From an uncultured Acidobacteriaceae bacterium (GTDB taxonomy: Bacteria; Acidobacteriota; Terriglobia; Terriglobales; Acidobacteriaceae), in NCBI GenBank assembly GCA_903842845.1, contig CAIMNN010000491.1, forward strand, positions 1 through 15,064: a stretch of DNA of 15,064 nucleotides. The letters run 5' to 3'. The notes below the pieces were generated by a model. The model was not told the DNA's origin. It worked only from the letters and a program-made list of their open reading frames with translations, and searched no databases. Shown here piece by piece: positions 13,715 through 15,064 of this stretch. Position 1 is the first letter of the stretch; each line of letters starts with the position of its first letter. The position numbers and the translations under genes were made by a program.

Positions 13715-14563
13715 ATGTTCACGCGCCGCAATGCTATCAAGACAATGGGCCTCGCAACCGCAGCCATGCTCGCACCAGCTACTCAGGCAGCAAACACGCG
13801 GTCTGGGCTTAGTTTTGGTGTGCAGATGTTCACTGTCCGCGAGCACATCAAGGACCTGCCTGCAATGCTCAAGCTCATCCAGTCCATTGGCTATACAAGC
13901 ATCGAAGGTTATCCGCTTATTTACACGCGGCCGGCGCGCGAACTGAAAGAGCTTGTGCATGGCTTCGGGCTGGAGTTTTATACAGGCCATTTTGATTATG
14001 CGACGCTGGACGAAAAGCTGGACTACGCCACCGAACTCGGGTTGAAGACGATGATATGCCCCTGGCTTGAGGAGCCGATGCGGACTGAGGCTGGGTATGG
14101 CGCGGCTGTGAAAAAGTTCAATCATTTCATAGAACTGGCGGCGCAGCGGGGGATTGATTTCGGTTACCACTTCCACAACTACGACTTTCACTTGCTTGGC
14201 AAGGAGCGGGGATTCGACATTCTGATGCGGGAGCTGGACCCGAGGGCGCGCATAGAGCTCGACGTTTTCTGGGTAACAGAGGCGGGCGAGGACCCGATCA
14301 AGCTGATGCTCAGATATGCAAACCGACTGCGCATGATCCACATCAAGGATCGCGCCATCAAGGGCGATTACACCACAATTATGAATTTCGACCCCAAGCG
14401 TATGACCGAAGCCGGCAAGGGCACAATCGATTGGCCAACGGTTTTGCGCGTGGCACGCAAGCTGGGCGTGAAGGAGTACTACGTAGACCAGGACTACACC
14501 GCACTGCCGATAGAGGATTGCCTGCGCCAGAACTGGGCGTATCTTTCAGCACTGGTGATTTGA
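13715..14563 (+). CDS. Tat-exported sugar phosphate isomerase/epimerase-like TIM-barrel protein
   Basis: A 282-residue protein of the xylose-isomerase-like TIM-barrel superfamily, with an N-terminal twin-arginine signal (TRRNAIKTMGLAT, cleavage near TQA). It is probably folded with its metal before export. Fold markers: FGVQMFTVRE (34-43) opening strand, IGYTSIEGY (58-66), YHFHNYDF (151-158), ELDVFWVTEAGEDP (181-194), RMIHIKD (206-212) and YYVDQD (255-260). By eye the metal set would be D157, D183, H209 and D258, where relatives such as D-tagatose 3-epimerase use Glu, Asp, His, Glu. The two Asp-for-Glu changes are unusual if the alignment is right. The first residues match many exported acidobacterial and planctomycete members whose sugar substrates are unknown. 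ATG 13715 has AAGGAG 7 bases upstream. It reads alone, 71 bp before the next gene. Confidence 0.85.
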   Translation: MFTRRNAIKTMGLATAAMLAPATQAANTRSGLSFGVQMFTVREHIKDLPAMLKLIQSIGYTSIEGYPLIYTRPARELKELVHGFGLEFYTGHFDYATLDEKLDYATELGLKTMICPWLEEPMRTEAGYGAAVKKFNHFIELAAQRGIDFGYHFHNYDFHLLGKERGFDILMRELDPRARIELDVFWVTEAGEDPIKLMLRYANRLRMIHIKDRAIKGDYTTIMNFDPKRMTEAGKGTIDWPTVLRVARKLGVKEYYVDQDYTALPIEDCLRQNWAYLSALVI

Positions 14564-14634
14564 AATGTTTTCAACCCGCGCGGCGGCTTCTGCGTCTAAG
14601 TAGCAACAGTTCAATAGATTCCCCGAGGTGGTTC

Positions 14635-15064
14635 ATGTCCAAATTGTCGTTACTGCCGTTGACTTTGCTGCTCATTGCGCTTCCGCCACAATCGGTTACA
14701 GGCCAGCAGACGTCTGCTCATCATGGCAAGTCGGCTGAAATTATGCTACCGGTGATAGTGCGCGACAAGAAGGGCGCGCTCGACCCATCGCTCAAGGTCA
14801 CGGATGTGACGCTGACCGAGGACGGCCGGGCGCAGAAGATTACTGCTTTCAGCATGCAGTCTGATAAGCCGTTTTTGACCGGTCTGCTGGTGCAGACGAG
14901 CCGCAGCATGGACGGCTCACGAGCGGCAGTGCGCGAGGCTGCGGGGAAATTTGTCGACCAGATGCTGACGGGAACGGGTACAACACCCAATCAGGCTTTC
15001 CTGCTGCACTTTGACCGGGAAGCTGAACTGCTGGCGGACTTTACAGCGAAGCCAGGGGAGATAC
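14635..15064 (+). CDS. VWFA-related acidobacterial-domain exported protein (partial, 5' end)
   Basis: 143 codons are open to the right edge from an ATG at 14635 with GAGGTG just upstream. A signal peptide (MSKLSLLPLTLLLIALPPQS, cleavage near VTG) is followed by a short strand-rich part, LPVIVRDKKGALDPSLKVTDVTLTED (38-63, a 'valid extension' typical of the family), then LTGLLVQTSRSM, where the von Willebrand A fold normally has LLVDTSGSM. Then a helix (AAVREAAGKFVDQML) and FLLHFDREAELLADFT (122-137) follow. The layout fits the VWFA-related domain common in Acidobacteria, probably an extracytoplasmic adhesion or scaffold role, otherwise unknown. The first MIDAS Asp is replaced by Gln87, so metal binding may be weak or absent. 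The rest of the gene lies outside the window. Confidence 0.8.
   Translation, partial: MSKLSLLPLTLLLIALPPQSVTGQQTSAHHGKSAEIMLPVIVRDKKGALDPSLKVTDVTLTEDGRAQKITAFSMQSDKPFLTGLLVQTSRSMDGSRAAVREAAGKFVDQMLTGTGTTPNQAFLLHFDREAELLADFTAKPGEI

Overview
The window looks like chromosomal DNA of an acidobacterium, probably class Terriglobia. The case rests on three protein types: a 1324-residue Oar-like TonB-dependent receptor with an N-terminal carboxypeptidase-regulatory domain, a protein of the 'VWFA-related acidobacterial' type cut by the right edge, and very large modular multiheme c-type cytochromes. Coding is dense and moderately GC-rich, Shine-Dalgarno sites are recognisable, and TTG/GTG starts are used. 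This assignment comes from family content, not from a marker gene.

Left part (1-4336, minus strand): the most striking locus. A 23-CxxCH cytochrome (2288-4336) is followed by a 28-CxxCH cytochrome (78-2291) and then by a third exported protein whose first 27 codons are at 1-81. Both junctions are 4-bp ATGA overlaps, so the three genes should be translated as one coupled unit running off the left edge. Both cytochromes are built from tandem modules of about 72-80 residues, each with three heme sites and about three extra histidines. They differ sharply in surface chemistry: the first is rich in charged residues, the second rich in Asn/Thr with a 224-residue stretch lacking Lys and Arg. Together they could bind 51 hemes. 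I infer a long-range electron-transfer system (periplasm-spanning and/or extracellular), but the electron donor and acceptor are not visible here.

Middle (4346-7820, plus strand): an AT-rich divergent control region of about 550 bp holds a palindrome and a weak promoter candidate. Then come a Wzy/WaaL-type O-antigen ligase-like membrane protein (4894-6132) and, overlapping it by 8 bp, an unrecognised exported six-cysteine protein (6125-7108). A long hairpin without a U-tract follows, then a yeast-FCY1-type cytosine deaminase (7256-7735), then a clear bidirectional terminator.

Right part (7821-15064): the Oar-like receptor (minus) with its own 350-bp upstream region; an APC-family amino acid permease (minus); a divergent 173-bp region; a Tat-exported sugar-phosphate-isomerase/epimerase-like protein (plus); and the truncated VWFA-like exported protein (plus), whose metal-site motif looks degenerate. 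These right-hand genes look like separate transcription units for nutrient uptake and envelope functions.
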